Assembly (NCBI RefSeq): GCF_002261335.1
Contig: NZ_NEVL01000006.1
Location: 390,593-454,592, forward strand
DNA length: 64,000 nucleotides
From: Bordetella genomosp. 1
Lineage (GTDB): Bacteria > Pseudomonadota > Gammaproteobacteria > Burkholderiales > Burkholderiaceae_B
Direction: 5' to 3'
The notes below the pieces were generated by a model. It ran no database searches. It saw only the letters and a program-made list of their open reading frames with translations, and was not told the DNA's origin. Made by a program: the position numbers and the translations under genes. Of this stretch, positions 35,847 through 45,534 are shown piece after piece; the first letter of the stretch is position 1, and each line of letters begins with the position of its first letter.

Positions 35847-37682
35847 TCAGCGCCCGACCGCGTAGCCCTGCATGCCGCGCGGATTCGCGCCGGCCTTCAG
35901 CAGCAGTCCGCCGCCTGCGCGCACCTCGCGCGCGCAGGCGCTGATGCGGCCTTCCGACCACGGCCCGCCCACCACCACGTCGTGCCCGGCGGCGCGCAGC
36001 GCATCTAGCGTGGCCGCCGGCATGCGCGACTCCACCGTGAGCCGGTTGAGCGTGGTGGCGCGCGGCCAGAACGAACCGGGGAAGTGATCGATGTGCCACG
36101 ACGGCGCCTCGATGGCCGCCTGCAGATTCAGCCCCGCGGCATGGCGCAACAGGAACGCGACCGTCCACTGATCCTGCTGGTCGCCGCCCGGCGTGCCGAA
36201 CGCCAGGTATGGCTTGCCGTCGCGCAGCACCAGGCCGGGCGACAGTGTGGTCGAGGGGCGCTTGCCCGGCGCCAGGCTGCCGGGCAGGCCTTCGTCGAGC
36301 CAGGTCATCTGCAGCCGCGTCGTGAGCGGGAAGCCCAGGCCCGGCACCACCGGGCTCGACGACAGCCAGCCGCCCGACGGCGTGGCCGCCACCATGTTGC
36401 CGTGCCGGTCGATCACGTCGATCTGGCAGGTGTCGCCCACGAAGATCTCGCGCGCGGCCCACTCGGCCACCGGCGGCAGCGCGGCGAAGGTCGGCTCGCC
36501 CACGCCGAAGCGCGTGTCGGCGCGCGCCAGCGTGCGCGCCGCCGCGTCCAGGTCGGGCATGCGCGGCGCGCGGCCGCCCGGCGCGCCCGGGCGCAGCTCG
36601 GTGCTGGCCAGCGCGGAAATCTGCGCCGCGCGGGCCTGCGCATAGGGTTGCGACAGCAGCTCGGCCAGCGGCACGTCCACGAAATCGGGATCGCCGTACC
36701 AGGCGCAGCGGTCGGCGAAGGCCAGCTTGGCGGCCTCGGCCACGCGATGCACGAAGGCAAAGGAATCCGGCGCCAGGCCTTCCATGCCCAGCTCGCGCAG
36801 GATGGCGAGCTGCTGCAGGTGCACCGGCCCCTGCGACCACACTCCGCACTTGGCCACGGTGTAGCGGCCATAGTCCAGCGTCACGGGCTCGTCGTAGGTG
36901 GCGCGCCAGTCGGCCAGGTCGGCCTTGCGCAGCAGGCCGCGATTGCGTTCACCGGTGGTGTCGCGGATCTCGGCGTGCGTGTAGAAATCGTCGATGGCAT
37001 CCGCGACGAAGCCGCGATACCAGACCGCGAGCGCGGCATCGATGCGGCCGCGCCGGTCGGTTGCGCGCGCAGCCGCTTCGGCCAGGATGCGTTCGTAGGT
37101 GGCGGCGATGGCGGGCGTGCGCATGAAGCTGCCCGGCGCCGGCACCTGTCCCTGCGGCAGCCACACCTCGGCGGACGAAGTCCATTCGCCCTGGAACAGC
37201 GCCTGCACGGCCAGGATCGCCTGCGAGATGCGCGGCACCAGCGGAAAGCCGTCGCGCGCGTACGAGATCGCGGGCGCCAGCACCTCGGCCAGCTCCCAGG
37301 TGCCGTAGTCGCGCAACAGGGTCAGCCAGGCGCCGAAGGCACCGGGCACGGTGGCCGGCATCAGGCCGATGCCCGGCACCAGGTCCAGGCCCATCCCGCG
37401 GAAGGTCGACGGCGCCGCCAGCGCGGGCGCGGGCCCCTGGCCGCACAGCGCGCGCATGCGTCCTTCGGCCGCGTCCCAGAACAGGATCGGCACCTCGCCG
37501 CCCGGCCCGTTCAGGTGCGGCTCGACGATCTGCAGCATGAAGCCGCCGGCCACGGCGGCGTCGTAGGCATTGCCGCCGCGCTCCAGCACGCCCATCGCCA
37601 CCTGCGACGCCAGCCAGTGCGTGGACGACACGACGCCGTAGGTGCCCTGGATCTCGGGTCGGGTGGTGAATTCGGGTTGCAT
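35847..37682 (-). CDS. Gamma-glutamyltransferase family protein
   Basis: The 611-residue protein resembles Ntn-hydrolase gamma-glutamyltransferases. The expected autocleavage nucleophile is the Thr in GDTCQIDVIDRHGN, where classical enzymes have Thr-Thr-His, so the two following positions (Cys, Gln) differ. Other conserved parts are ASQVAMGVLERGGNAYDAAVA at the N-terminus (quoted in part), NGPGGEVPILFW and PLTTRLQMTW. No signal peptide is seen, unlike secreted GGT. The ATG at 37682 is chosen because the longer frame runs through the divergent promoter. It is divergent from a LysR gene and leads the Bug-GAF genes. Confidence 0.82.
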   Translation of the reverse strand: MQPEFTTRPEIQGTYGVVSSTHWLASQVAMGVLERGGNAYDAAVAGGFMLQIVEPHLNGPGGEVPILFWDAAEGRMRALCGQGPAPALAAPSTFRGMGLDLVPGIGLMPATVPGAFGAWLTLLRDYGTWELAEVLAPAISYARDGFPLVPRISQAILAVQALFQGEWTSSAEVWLPQGQVPAPGSFMRTPAIAATYERILAEAAARATDRRGRIDAALAVWYRGFVADAIDDFYTHAEIRDTTGERNRGLLRKADLADWRATYDEPVTLDYGRYTVAKCGVWSQGPVHLQQLAILRELGMEGLAPDSFAFVHRVAEAAKLAFADRCAWYGDPDFVDVPLAELLSQPYAQARAAQISALASTELRPGAPGGRAPRMPDLDAAARTLARADTRFGVGEPTFAALPPVAEWAAREIFVGDTCQIDVIDRHGNMVAATPSGGWLSSSPVVPGLGFPLTTRLQMTWLDEGLPGSLAPGKRPSTTLSPGLVLRDGKPYLAFGTPGGDQQDQWTVAFLLRHAAGLNLQAAIEAPSWHIDHFPGSFWPRATTLNRLTVESRMPAATLDALRAAGHDVVVGGPWSEGRISACAREVRAGGGLLLKAGANPRGMQGYAVGR

Positions 37683-37738
37683 GGCGTGCCAGTCTGCCGG
37701 GAGATGCGATGCAGACCAGTATAGGAGGCCGAAATAAC

Positions 37739-37770
37739 TGGTTTTCGCTATATTCGAATAGCTGCATAAC
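37739..37770. promoter_or_regulatory. LysR-type operator region between the GGT-like gene and lysR
   Basis: In the 105-base gap between divergent starts, GCTAT (37747-37751) and ATAGC (37758-37762) form an inverted repeat around ATTCGA, nested inside a wider GGTT/AACC pair. The region is A/T-rich against its surroundings. It fits a LysR recognition site controlling both directions. Confidence 0.5.
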
Positions 37771-37787
37771 CAATCCGGAATAGCGCC

Positions 37788-38744
37788 ATGACCGCCGCCG
37801 CGCCCAATCTCCTGCGCCGTCTCAAGCACCGCCACCTCGAACTGCTGCTCGCCATCGCCCGGCACGGCTCGCTCACGCGCGTGGCCGCGCAGGCCGGCGT
37901 GAGCCAGCCGGCCGCCACCAAGGCCCTGCTCGAGATCGAAGACATCTTCGGCGCGCCGCTGTTCCTGCGCACCGGCCGGGGCCTGCAGCCCACGCCGCTG
38001 GGCGAGCTGGCCATCAGCCGCGCGCGCCGCATGCTCAACGATCTGGCGCTGTGGTCGCGCGAGGCGCAGGCCTTGCAGGGCGGCCATGCCGCCCACCTGC
38101 ACGTGGGCGCCGTGCCCTATGTGTCGAGCGTGCTGCTGTCGTCGGCGATCGCGCAGCTGCATGCGCGCCACGGCATCACGGTCACGCTGCACCGCGCCAC
38201 CACCGACCACCTGCTGCCCATGCTGCGCCGGCACGAGCTCGATTGCATGATCGGCCGCGTCTCGGCCCTGATCGAACTCGACGGACTGACCCACGAGACG
38301 CTCTATCACCAGCGTCCCAGCCTCATCGCGCATCGCCAGCTCGCGCGCCGGCTGTCGGCCCGCGCGCCCGACTGGGCCGGCGCCGCCGCGCTGCGCTGGG
38401 TCCTGCCCGAGGCCAAGACGCCCACGCGCCAGCTCATCGCCGAACACTTCATCCGCCACGGCGTGATCCCGCCGCACCCGATCGTGGAGGCCTACTCCAC
38501 CGACGTGATCGAGGGCCTGCTGGGCGGCGACCCCTCGCTGGTGTCCGTGGTGCCGCAGGAGATCGCCCACGAACTCGCCGCGCGCGGCCGCATCGGCGCG
38601 GTGCACTGGGACTGGGGCTGGAACCTGCCGCCGATCAACCTGATCCGGCGCGTGCGCGACGAGGTGCGCGGCCCCGGCCCGGAAGAGGCGCTGGCGGCGA
38701 TCCTGGACGAACTGAAGGGGCAGATCCCGCTGGCGACCGCCTGA
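37788..38744 (+). CDS. LysR-family transcriptional regulator
   Basis: The 318-residue protein has the HTH at residues about 13-60 (LLAIARHGSLTRVAAQAGVS, then QPAATKALLEIE) and a LysR substrate-binding domain similar to the GbpR/PcaQ group (FLRTGRGLQPTPLGELAI). It is divergent from the GGT-like, Bug and GAF genes and is their likely regulator. Confidence 0.9.
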   Translation: MTAAAPNLLRRLKHRHLELLLAIARHGSLTRVAAQAGVSQPAATKALLEIEDIFGAPLFLRTGRGLQPTPLGELAISRARRMLNDLALWSREAQALQGGHAAHLHVGAVPYVSSVLLSSAIAQLHARHGITVTLHRATTDHLLPMLRRHELDCMIGRVSALIELDGLTHETLYHQRPSLIAHRQLARRLSARAPDWAGAAALRWVLPEAKTPTRQLIAEHFIRHGVIPPHPIVEAYSTDVIEGLLGGDPSLVSVVPQEIAHELAARGRIGAVHWDWGWNLPPINLIRRVRDEVRGPGPEEALAAILDELKGQIPLATA

Positions 38745-38915
38745 GCCCGCACGGGCCGTTTCCGGCCCTGCGTGACACCCCCGTAGCGCGCAAGCGTTCA
38801 CCGCAGCCGCCGCGCGCGGGCGGCAGGATCAGAATCGGATCAGGCGTATCGCTCGATGCGCGCCTCGCGGAGACCCGGATGATAGATTCCGATCGCACCT
38901 TGCAAGGAGGATCCC

Positions 38916-39152
38916 ATGATCAAGACCACCGTCATGAAACGCCGGCACTGCCAGCTGATACGCCTGCCCCGCGCCGCGGCACTCCCGCGCGGCGTCACCC
39001 GCGTCGAGGTCCGCGTGGTCGGCCGAACCCGCGTGCTCGTGCCCATCGAAGATTCGTGGGAGGAGTGGTTCAAGAGCCTCGGCGACGACGTGGACTTCCC
39101 GACCGAGCGCGACCAGAGCCCGCTTCCGCCGAGGAAAATCCCCAACCGCTGA
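38916..39152 (+). CDS. vapB: VapB-type antitoxin (AbrB/SpoVT fold)
   Basis: The 78-residue protein has the short AbrB-like strand-loop-strand domain (KRRHCQLIRLPRAAALPRGV, VEVRVVGRTRVLVPI) for operator binding, and an acidic tail with WEEWFKSLGDDVDFPTERD that would wrap the toxin. An AAGGAGG site precedes the ATG at 38916. vapC begins immediately after its stop. By family, the pair acts as a type II toxin-antitoxin system with the complex repressing its own promoter. Confidence 0.85.
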   Translation: MIKTTVMKRRHCQLIRLPRAAALPRGVTRVEVRVVGRTRVLVPIEDSWEEWFKSLGDDVDFPTERDQSPLPPRKIPNR

Positions 39153-39157
39153 AGTAC

Positions 39158-39556
39158 ATGCTCGACACCAACATCTGCATCCACGCGATCAACCGCACGC
39201 GCGAGGGCGTGCGGCGCGCCTACGAGAGGCACAGCAGCGTTTTGTGTGTGAGTACCGTGACCTTCATGGAGCTGGCCTATGGCGTGCAGAAGTCGAACGC
39301 GCCCCTGCGCAGCCGGCTGGCGATGGAAGGCTTTCTCGCCCGCGTCGACATCCTGGACTACGACCAGCCGGCCGCGGTTCGCACCGGTCAGCTGCGGGGT
39401 CATCTGGCGCGCGCCGGCACCCCTATCGGCTTCTACGACGCCATGATCGCCGGGCACGCGCTTGCCTGCGGGCTGATCCTGGTCACGAACAACACGCGTG
39501 AGTTCGCTCGCGTGCCCGAACTCCGGCTCGAAGACTGGACGCGCGGGACCGGCTGA
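39158..39556 (+). CDS. vapC: VapC-type toxin, PIN-domain ribonuclease
   Basis: The 132-residue protein has the PIN acidic residues in LDTNICIH (Asp), STVTFMELAYG (Glu) and IGFYDAMIAGHAL (Asp), and the C-terminal TNNTREF. VapC toxins cleave tRNA or rRNA. Most relatives begin with MKYMLDTN overlapping the antitoxin stop; here that first codon is CTG at 39149 (CTGAAGTAC before the ATG), so the start is taken as the ATG at 39158, six bases after the vapB stop. A duplicated tail follows the stop. Confidence 0.85.
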   Translation: MLDTNICIHAINRTREGVRRAYERHSSVLCVSTVTFMELAYGVQKSNAPLRSRLAMEGFLARVDILDYDQPAAVRTGQLRGHLARAGTPIGFYDAMIAGHALACGLILVTNNTREFARVPELRLEDWTRGTG

Positions 39557-39568
39557 CGTTCCCACGGC

Positions 39569-39613
39569 GTGCCCGGCCTGCGCCTCGAAGACTGGACGGC
39601 CGAGGCGCCCTGA
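39569..39613 (+). pseudogene. Duplicated remnant of a vapC 3' end
   Basis: These bases, in the same frame as vapC and just after its stop, encode VPGLRLEDWTAEAP and a stop. This repeats the VapC tail VPELRLEDWTRGTG encoded from 39512, offset by 57 bases (19 codons). It looks like the end of a second vapC left by recombination, or an imperfect duplication that displaced the original end. Confidence 0.6.
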
Positions 39614-39670
39614 ATCCTTGGCCCCGCTGTTGCGCGCACCCTCTCTTGCAGCAGGCGCCGCGCGCAAAAC

Positions 39671-39702
39671 AAAAAAGCCGGCACGCTTGCGCGATACCGG
39701 CT
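39671..39702 (-). terminator. Rho-independent terminator downstream of tRNA-Pro (minus strand)
   Basis: Read on the minus strand, AGCCGG (39702-39697) pairs with CCGGCT (39682-39677), closing a GC-rich loop with its own short stem, and is followed by six T residues (39676-39671). It lies about 53 bases beyond the tRNA-Pro 3' end. Confidence 0.75.
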
Positions 39703-39753
39703 CATTGCTGATGGTGTTTCGGGAACACCGTCATGAATTCAACCACAAAGTGA

Positions 39754-39831
<78 letters not shown>

Positions 39832-39948
39832 ATTCTCTACTACTGTGTTGCTACTGCTTTACAGCCAACGCTGACCGCGGTCTTGCGACTCACCGGCTTC
39901 GCGCTTTTTCGCTGTGCTTTTTACTGCACCGCAAAGGCCGAAAATTTC

Positions 39949-40914
39949 TTATCGATCTCTGTTTACCGCGAAAGCGCAGAATTCTAACAGAGAATTTTGA
40001 AAAGTGGAAATGGGGAAGATCGACAGCGCATCGCGGGCCCGTTGCGCCTCGGCTTCGGCGGCCTGGCGCGCGTGCTCCAGGGCGTCGGTTTGCTGGATGG
40101 CCTGGGCCACCGCGGCGAAATCGGCGTCACCGGTGGTGATGGCGTCGCGGATCAGTTGCTGCTGCTCGGGCGTGCCGACTTCCATCACGCGGATGAGCGG
40201 CAGCGTGGGCTTGCCCTCGCGCAGGTCGTCGCCGACGTTCTTGCCGAGCGCACCGGCGTCGCCGCTGTAGTCGAGCACGTCGTCGATCAGCTGGAAGGCG
40301 GTGCCGATGTGGCGGCCATAGGCCGCGGCGGCCTCTTCCTGCTCGGGCGTGGCGCCCGCCAGGACCGCGCCCACCTGGGCGGCGGCCTCGAACAGCTTGG
40401 CGGTCTTGTAGCGCACCACCTGGAGGTAGCGCTCCTGCGACACCTCGGGATCGTGCACGTTGAGCAGTTGCAGCACCTCGCCCTCGGCGATCACCGTGGT
40501 CGCCTGCGACAGGATCTGCATGATGCGCATCGAGTCGGCCTCGACCATCATCTCGAACGAGCGCGAATACAGGTAATCGCCCACCAGCACGCTGGCGGCG
40601 TTGCCGAACACCGCGTTGGCGGTGTCGCGGCCGCGGCGCAGGTCGGATTCGTCGACCACGTCGTCGTGCAGCAGCGTGGCGGTGTGGATGAACTCCACCA
40701 CGGCCGCCAGCAGCTGGTGATGCGTGCCCTGGTAACCGAGCGCGCGCGCCACCATGAGCACCATGGCCGGCCGCATGCGCTTGCCGCCCGCGCCGATGAT
40801 GTAGTCACCGATGGTTCGAATGAGCACGACCTCGGAGTTCAGGCGCTCGCGGATAACCGCGTCGACAGCCTTCATGTCGTCGGCAATGGGGGCGATCAGC
40901 TCAGAGAGATTCAA
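39949..40914 (-). CDS. ispB: Octaprenyl diphosphate synthase IspB
   Basis: This trans-polyprenyl synthase makes the ubiquinone side chain. The first aspartate-rich motif is LLHDDVVDESDLRRG, the second QLIDDVLDYSGD, and GGKRMRPAMVLM lies near the N-terminus. The family N-terminus (NLSELIAPIADDMKAVD) points to a TTG start at 40914, preceded by CGGAAG; an internal ATG at 40875 is the alternative. With TTG the length is 321 residues, normal for IspB. It is divergent from the rplU block across the FAH and IclR genes and is followed by tRNA-Pro. Confidence 0.92.
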   Translation of the reverse strand: MNLSELIAPIADDMKAVDAVIRERLNSEVVLIRTIGDYIIGAGGKRMRPAMVLMVARALGYQGTHHQLLAAVVEFIHTATLLHDDVVDESDLRRGRDTANAVFGNAASVLVGDYLYSRSFEMMVEADSMRIMQILSQATTVIAEGEVLQLLNVHDPEVSQERYLQVVRYKTAKLFEAAAQVGAVLAGATPEQEEAAAAYGRHIGTAFQLIDDVLDYSGDAGALGKNVGDDLREGKPTLPLIRVMEVGTPEQQQLIRDAITTGDADFAAVAQAIQQTDALEHARQAAEAEAQRARDALSIFPISTFQNSLLEFCAFAVNRDR

Positions 40915-41047
40915 AGCGCTTCCGGGGGAAATGGGCGAGCCGACCCCGCGGCTCGTTACACAGGCCGGCAGACTGCGCCGCCAAGCCGGGGTCGGCCGAA
41001 TTATACGTGTTGCGCCCGCCCTGCCCCCCGCCGGGCCGCCGCAGGTG

Positions 41048-42220
41048 TTACAGCCCGCGGGCGCGCAGGTTGGCGTAGAGCGCGCGCACCCCGAAGGTCC
41101 AGGGCGCAATGCGGTCCGAACGCCCCACCCGGTTGACCAGCGCGCCCAGGCGCGGCGAGCCGATGCGCACCACGTCGCCTTCCCGGTGGGTGAAGCCGCT
41201 GCCCGGGCCCGCGCGGTCCTGGGTCGGCGAGAACATCGTGCCCAGGAACAGCATGAAGCCGTCGGGATACTGGTGGTGCGGGCCGCAGGTCTGGCGCACC
41301 AGGTCGAGCGGGTCGCGGCTGATCTCGGCCATGTGGCTCACGCCGTCGATCACGAAGCCGTCCTCGCCTTCGATGCGCAGCGACACGTCGGCGTGGCGCA
41401 CGTCGTCCAGCGTGAAATGGGCGTCGAACAGGCGGATGAAGGGGCCGATGGCGCAGGAGCCGTTGTTGTCCTTGGCCTTGGTCAGCAGCAGCGCGCTGCG
41501 CCCTTCGACGTCGCGCAGGTTCACGTCATTGCCCAGCGTGGCGCCCGCCACCTCGCCGCTGGCGTTCACCGCCAGCACGATCTCCGGCTCCGGGTTGTTC
41601 CACTCGGAGACCGGATGCAGCCCGATCCAGGCGCCGGATCCCACCGAGGACATCGGCGGGCTCTTGGAAAACACCTCCGCATCGGGCCCGATTCCCACTT
41701 CGAGGTATTGCGACCACTGCCCGCGCGCCTGCAATTCGGCCTTGAGCGCCATGGCCTGGGGCGAGCCGGGCACCAGCTGCGACAGGTCGGTGCCGATCAG
41801 TTCGTGCAGGCGCTGGCGGATGGTCTCGGCCTGGCTGGCGTCGCCGCCGGCCTGCTCCTCGATCAGGCGCTCGAGCAGGCTGACCGCGAAGGTGACGCCG
41901 GCCGCCTTCACGGGCTGCAGGTCGCACGGCGCCAGCAGGCGCGGCTGGCCGGGCTCGCCCGAGCGCTGCAGCAAGGCCTGGACGGCGCCCAGCGAGGGGC
42001 CTGCCGCCTCGCGCGCCACGGCCACGCGGTCGGGACGCTCGAGCAGGTCGGCGATCGTGGGCGCCACCGCGCTGATGTCGATGACCTCGCCACGCCGCAC
42101 CGCCACGACCGCCGGTCCCGGCACCGGCCCGCCGCGCCAGACCCGGCCCACCAGCGTGGCCTGCTGCAGGTCTTCGGGCAGATCGCGTTCGGGATCCAGG
42201 GCGAAATCATCGTAGGACAT
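41048..42220 (-). CDS. Fumarylacetoacetate hydrolase family protein
   Basis: The 390-residue protein belongs to the FAH superfamily, whose metal-dependent members cleave or dehydrate beta-diketo or 2-keto-3-deoxy acids. Conserved parts include SEWNNPEPEIVLAVN (Glu metal ligands), TLGNDVNLRDVEG, TKAKDNNGSCAIGPF and the C-terminal GDVVRIGSPRLGALVN. The ATG at 42220 is divergent from an IclR gene, its probable regulator. A sugar-acid dehydratase/hydrolase role (2-keto-3-deoxy type) is plausible but not shown. Confidence 0.85.
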   Translation of the reverse strand: MSYDDFALDPERDLPEDLQQATLVGRVWRGGPVPGPAVVAVRRGEVIDISAVAPTIADLLERPDRVAVAREAAGPSLGAVQALLQRSGEPGQPRLLAPCDLQPVKAAGVTFAVSLLERLIEEQAGGDASQAETIRQRLHELIGTDLSQLVPGSPQAMALKAELQARGQWSQYLEVGIGPDAEVFSKSPPMSSVGSGAWIGLHPVSEWNNPEPEIVLAVNASGEVAGATLGNDVNLRDVEGRSALLLTKAKDNNGSCAIGPFIRLFDAHFTLDDVRHADVSLRIEGEDGFVIDGVSHMAEISRDPLDLVRQTCGPHHQYPDGFMLFLGTMFSPTQDRAGPGSGFTHREGDVVRIGSPRLGALVNRVGRSDRIAPWTFGVRALYANLRARGL

Positions 42221-42323
42221 GGTCGGTCTCCGCATGCTCGGTAGGGGTGGGCGCGGCCGTCTGCGCGGCCGGCGGGAGGGGTGAAGAGGATGCAATGAGT
42301 CTAGGAGCGGCCACGCCGCGCCG

Positions 42324-42357
42324 TCCAATACAATGGCAGTCATTCCAATATGTTGGA
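42324..42357. promoter_or_regulatory. IclR-type operator with two TCCAATA half-site repeats
   Basis: TCCAATATGTTGGA (42344-42357) is a 14-base inverted repeat with perfect TCCAA/TTGGA arms. A second, imperfect copy, TCCAATACAATGGC, starts 20 bases earlier at 42324. Both lie between the divergent FAH and iclR genes, directly before the chosen iclR GTG start. Confidence 0.6.
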
Positions 42358-42365
42358 CAACGCCC

Positions 42366-43145
42366 GTGAGCGCAGACAAACCCGCCTACGAAGTCCCCGC
42401 GCTCGCCCGCGCCCATGCGCTGCTGAGCCGGCTATCCGAACGCGGCGCGCCCATGCGTGCCGCCGAGCTGGCGCGCGACAGCGGCATGCCGCGCAGCTCG
42501 CTCTATCTGCTGCTCGAGACCCTGGAGGCGCGCCGCTGGATCGAGCGCGCCGGCGACGGCTATGTGATCGGCCTGACCCTGCTCAGCCTGGGGTCGGCCT
42601 ATCTGCGGCACGACAATCTGGAGCCGGCCTTCCGCGACGCGGCGGCCGACTTCGTGGCGCGCCACAACGAGGTGATGCAGCTGGCGATGCTGGACGGCGC
42701 CGACGTGGCCTACCTGGCGCGCGAGGATGCGCGCCGGCCGGTGCGGCTCGTGACCGATCCCGGCTCGCGGCTGCCGGCGCACGCCTGCGCGCTGGGCAAG
42801 GCCCTGCTGGCCAGCCTGAGCGACGCCGAGGTGCTGGCCCGCCTGCCCTCCCCCCTGCCCGCCATCACCGATCGCACCATCACCGACCCGGCGCGCCTGC
42901 TGGCGGAGCTGGCGACGGCGCGCCGCACCGGCTTCGCGCTGGACCTGGAGGAGGTGAGCGCGGGCCTGACCTGCTACGCCGCCTACGTGGGCCGCACCCC
43001 GCTCGGCCGGCGGGTGGCGGTCAGCACCTCGCTGCCGGCCGACCGGCTCGACCCGCGCCATGCCGACGCGGTGCGGGCCGGGCTGATCGCCGCCGCGCGC
43101 CAGATCGCGCTGCGCGCCACGGCCGAGGAGCCCCCGGCGCCCTGA
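42366..43145 (+). CDS. IclR-family transcriptional regulator
   Basis: The 259-residue protein has an N-terminal winged HTH (ALARAHALLSRLSERG, LARDSGMPRSSLYLLLETLE) and a C-terminal IclR effector domain (LAREDARRPVRLVTDPGSRLPAHACALGKA in part, AISDP-like ITDPARL). An ATG at 42333 is in frame, but it lies within the operator repeats, so the GTG at 42366 giving the usual length is preferred. It is divergent from the FAH-family gene. Confidence 0.87.
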   Translation: MSADKPAYEVPALARAHALLSRLSERGAPMRAAELARDSGMPRSSLYLLLETLEARRWIERAGDGYVIGLTLLSLGSAYLRHDNLEPAFRDAAADFVARHNEVMQLAMLDGADVAYLAREDARRPVRLVTDPGSRLPAHACALGKALLASLSDAEVLARLPSPLPAITDRTITDPARLLAELATARRTGFALDLEEVSAGLTCYAAYVGRTPLGRRVAVSTSLPADRLDPRHADAVRAGLIAAARQIALRATAEEPPAP

Positions 43146-43521
43146 GGGGCGGGCAGCGTTCGCCGCCCGTGGCAGCGCCGTGCGAGGGCGTCCGGGCGCT
43201 GGCGGGCGGCCCGGACGCGCGGGGCTCGCGCCACCCCCGACGTGACGTCGACGCGACACCTAAGCCCTTTACCTGCAACACCTTTTTGACTTCTCCACAG
43301 GCCCGGGCTAGAATCCCGGATTCGACTTTCTCGTCGAAAAAAGCAAGTGGCGAATTCACGCTTGCCGCCGTCCCGATGTTTTTCCTCGGCACGGCGCTGG
43401 CTCCCCCCGAAATCCGGGGCGGGTCTTCCCGGAAAAAGCAACGATGGCAGGCCTCTCGCAGGCACGCCGCCCGCGCCGATCCCAACCCGGTTCGCCTCAC
43501 ATCTTTCCAAGGATATATCCC
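43146..43521 (+). promoter_or_regulatory. rplU promoter and roughly 200-base leader
   Basis: TTGACT (43286-43291) and TAGAAT (43309-43314) with a 17-base spacer form a near-consensus sigma-70 promoter. Transcription would start near 43321, leaving a leader of about 200 bases before rplU. The leader contains a CCCCG/CGGGG hairpin (43405-43419) and ends with an AAGGA ribosome-binding site. The first 140 bases of the gap are GC-rich with no gene or clear terminator for iclR. Confidence 0.8.
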
Positions 43522-43833
43522 ATGTACGCGGTCGTAAAAACCGGTGGCAAGCAGTATCGCGTTGCCGCTGGCGAAAAACTCAAGGTAGAACAGATACCTG
43601 CTGACATCGGGCAAGAAATCACCCTGGACCAAGTGCTGTCCGTGGGCGAAGGCGACCAACTGAAAGTTGGTACGCCTCTCGTCGCTGGCGCCCTGGTCAA
43701 GGCTACGGTTCTTGCGCATGGCCGGCACGACAAGGTCAAGATCTTCAAGATGCGCCGTCGCAAGCACTATCAGAAGCGTCAGGGCCACCGTCAGAACTAC
43801 ACCGAGATCCGCATCGAAGCCATCACGGCTTGA
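43522..43833 (+). CDS. rplU: 50S ribosomal protein L21
   Basis: The 103-residue protein starts [22 protein letters not shown] and contains the L21 signature region [21 protein letters not shown] (quoted in part as [18 protein letters not shown]). It binds 23S rRNA in the large subunit. It is 25 bases from rpmA in the conserved rplU-rpmA-obgE order, and driven by the strong promoter upstream. Confidence 0.98.
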   Translation: MYAVVKTGGKQYRVAAGEKLKVEQIPADIGQEITLDQVLSVGEGDQLKVGTPLVAGALVKATVLAHGRHDKVKIFKMRRRKHYQKRQGHRQNYTEIRIEAITA

Positions 43834-43858
43834 GGATCGAGGTTTTTAGGAGCTAAAC

Positions 43859-45449
<1,591 letters not shown>

Positions 45450-45534
45450 GCCATAATCGCAATCCGTCGCCGCGCCGCCCGCAGGCTCTGCCCCCGGGGC
45501 GGCATCTTCGAACCCGCTACGCCCGGTCATCGCC

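Noticed and set aside
38051..39157. Plus-strand frame that continues from within lysR into vapC
   Set aside because: The part before the vapC start is a shifted frame of lysR and vapB with no family resemblance.
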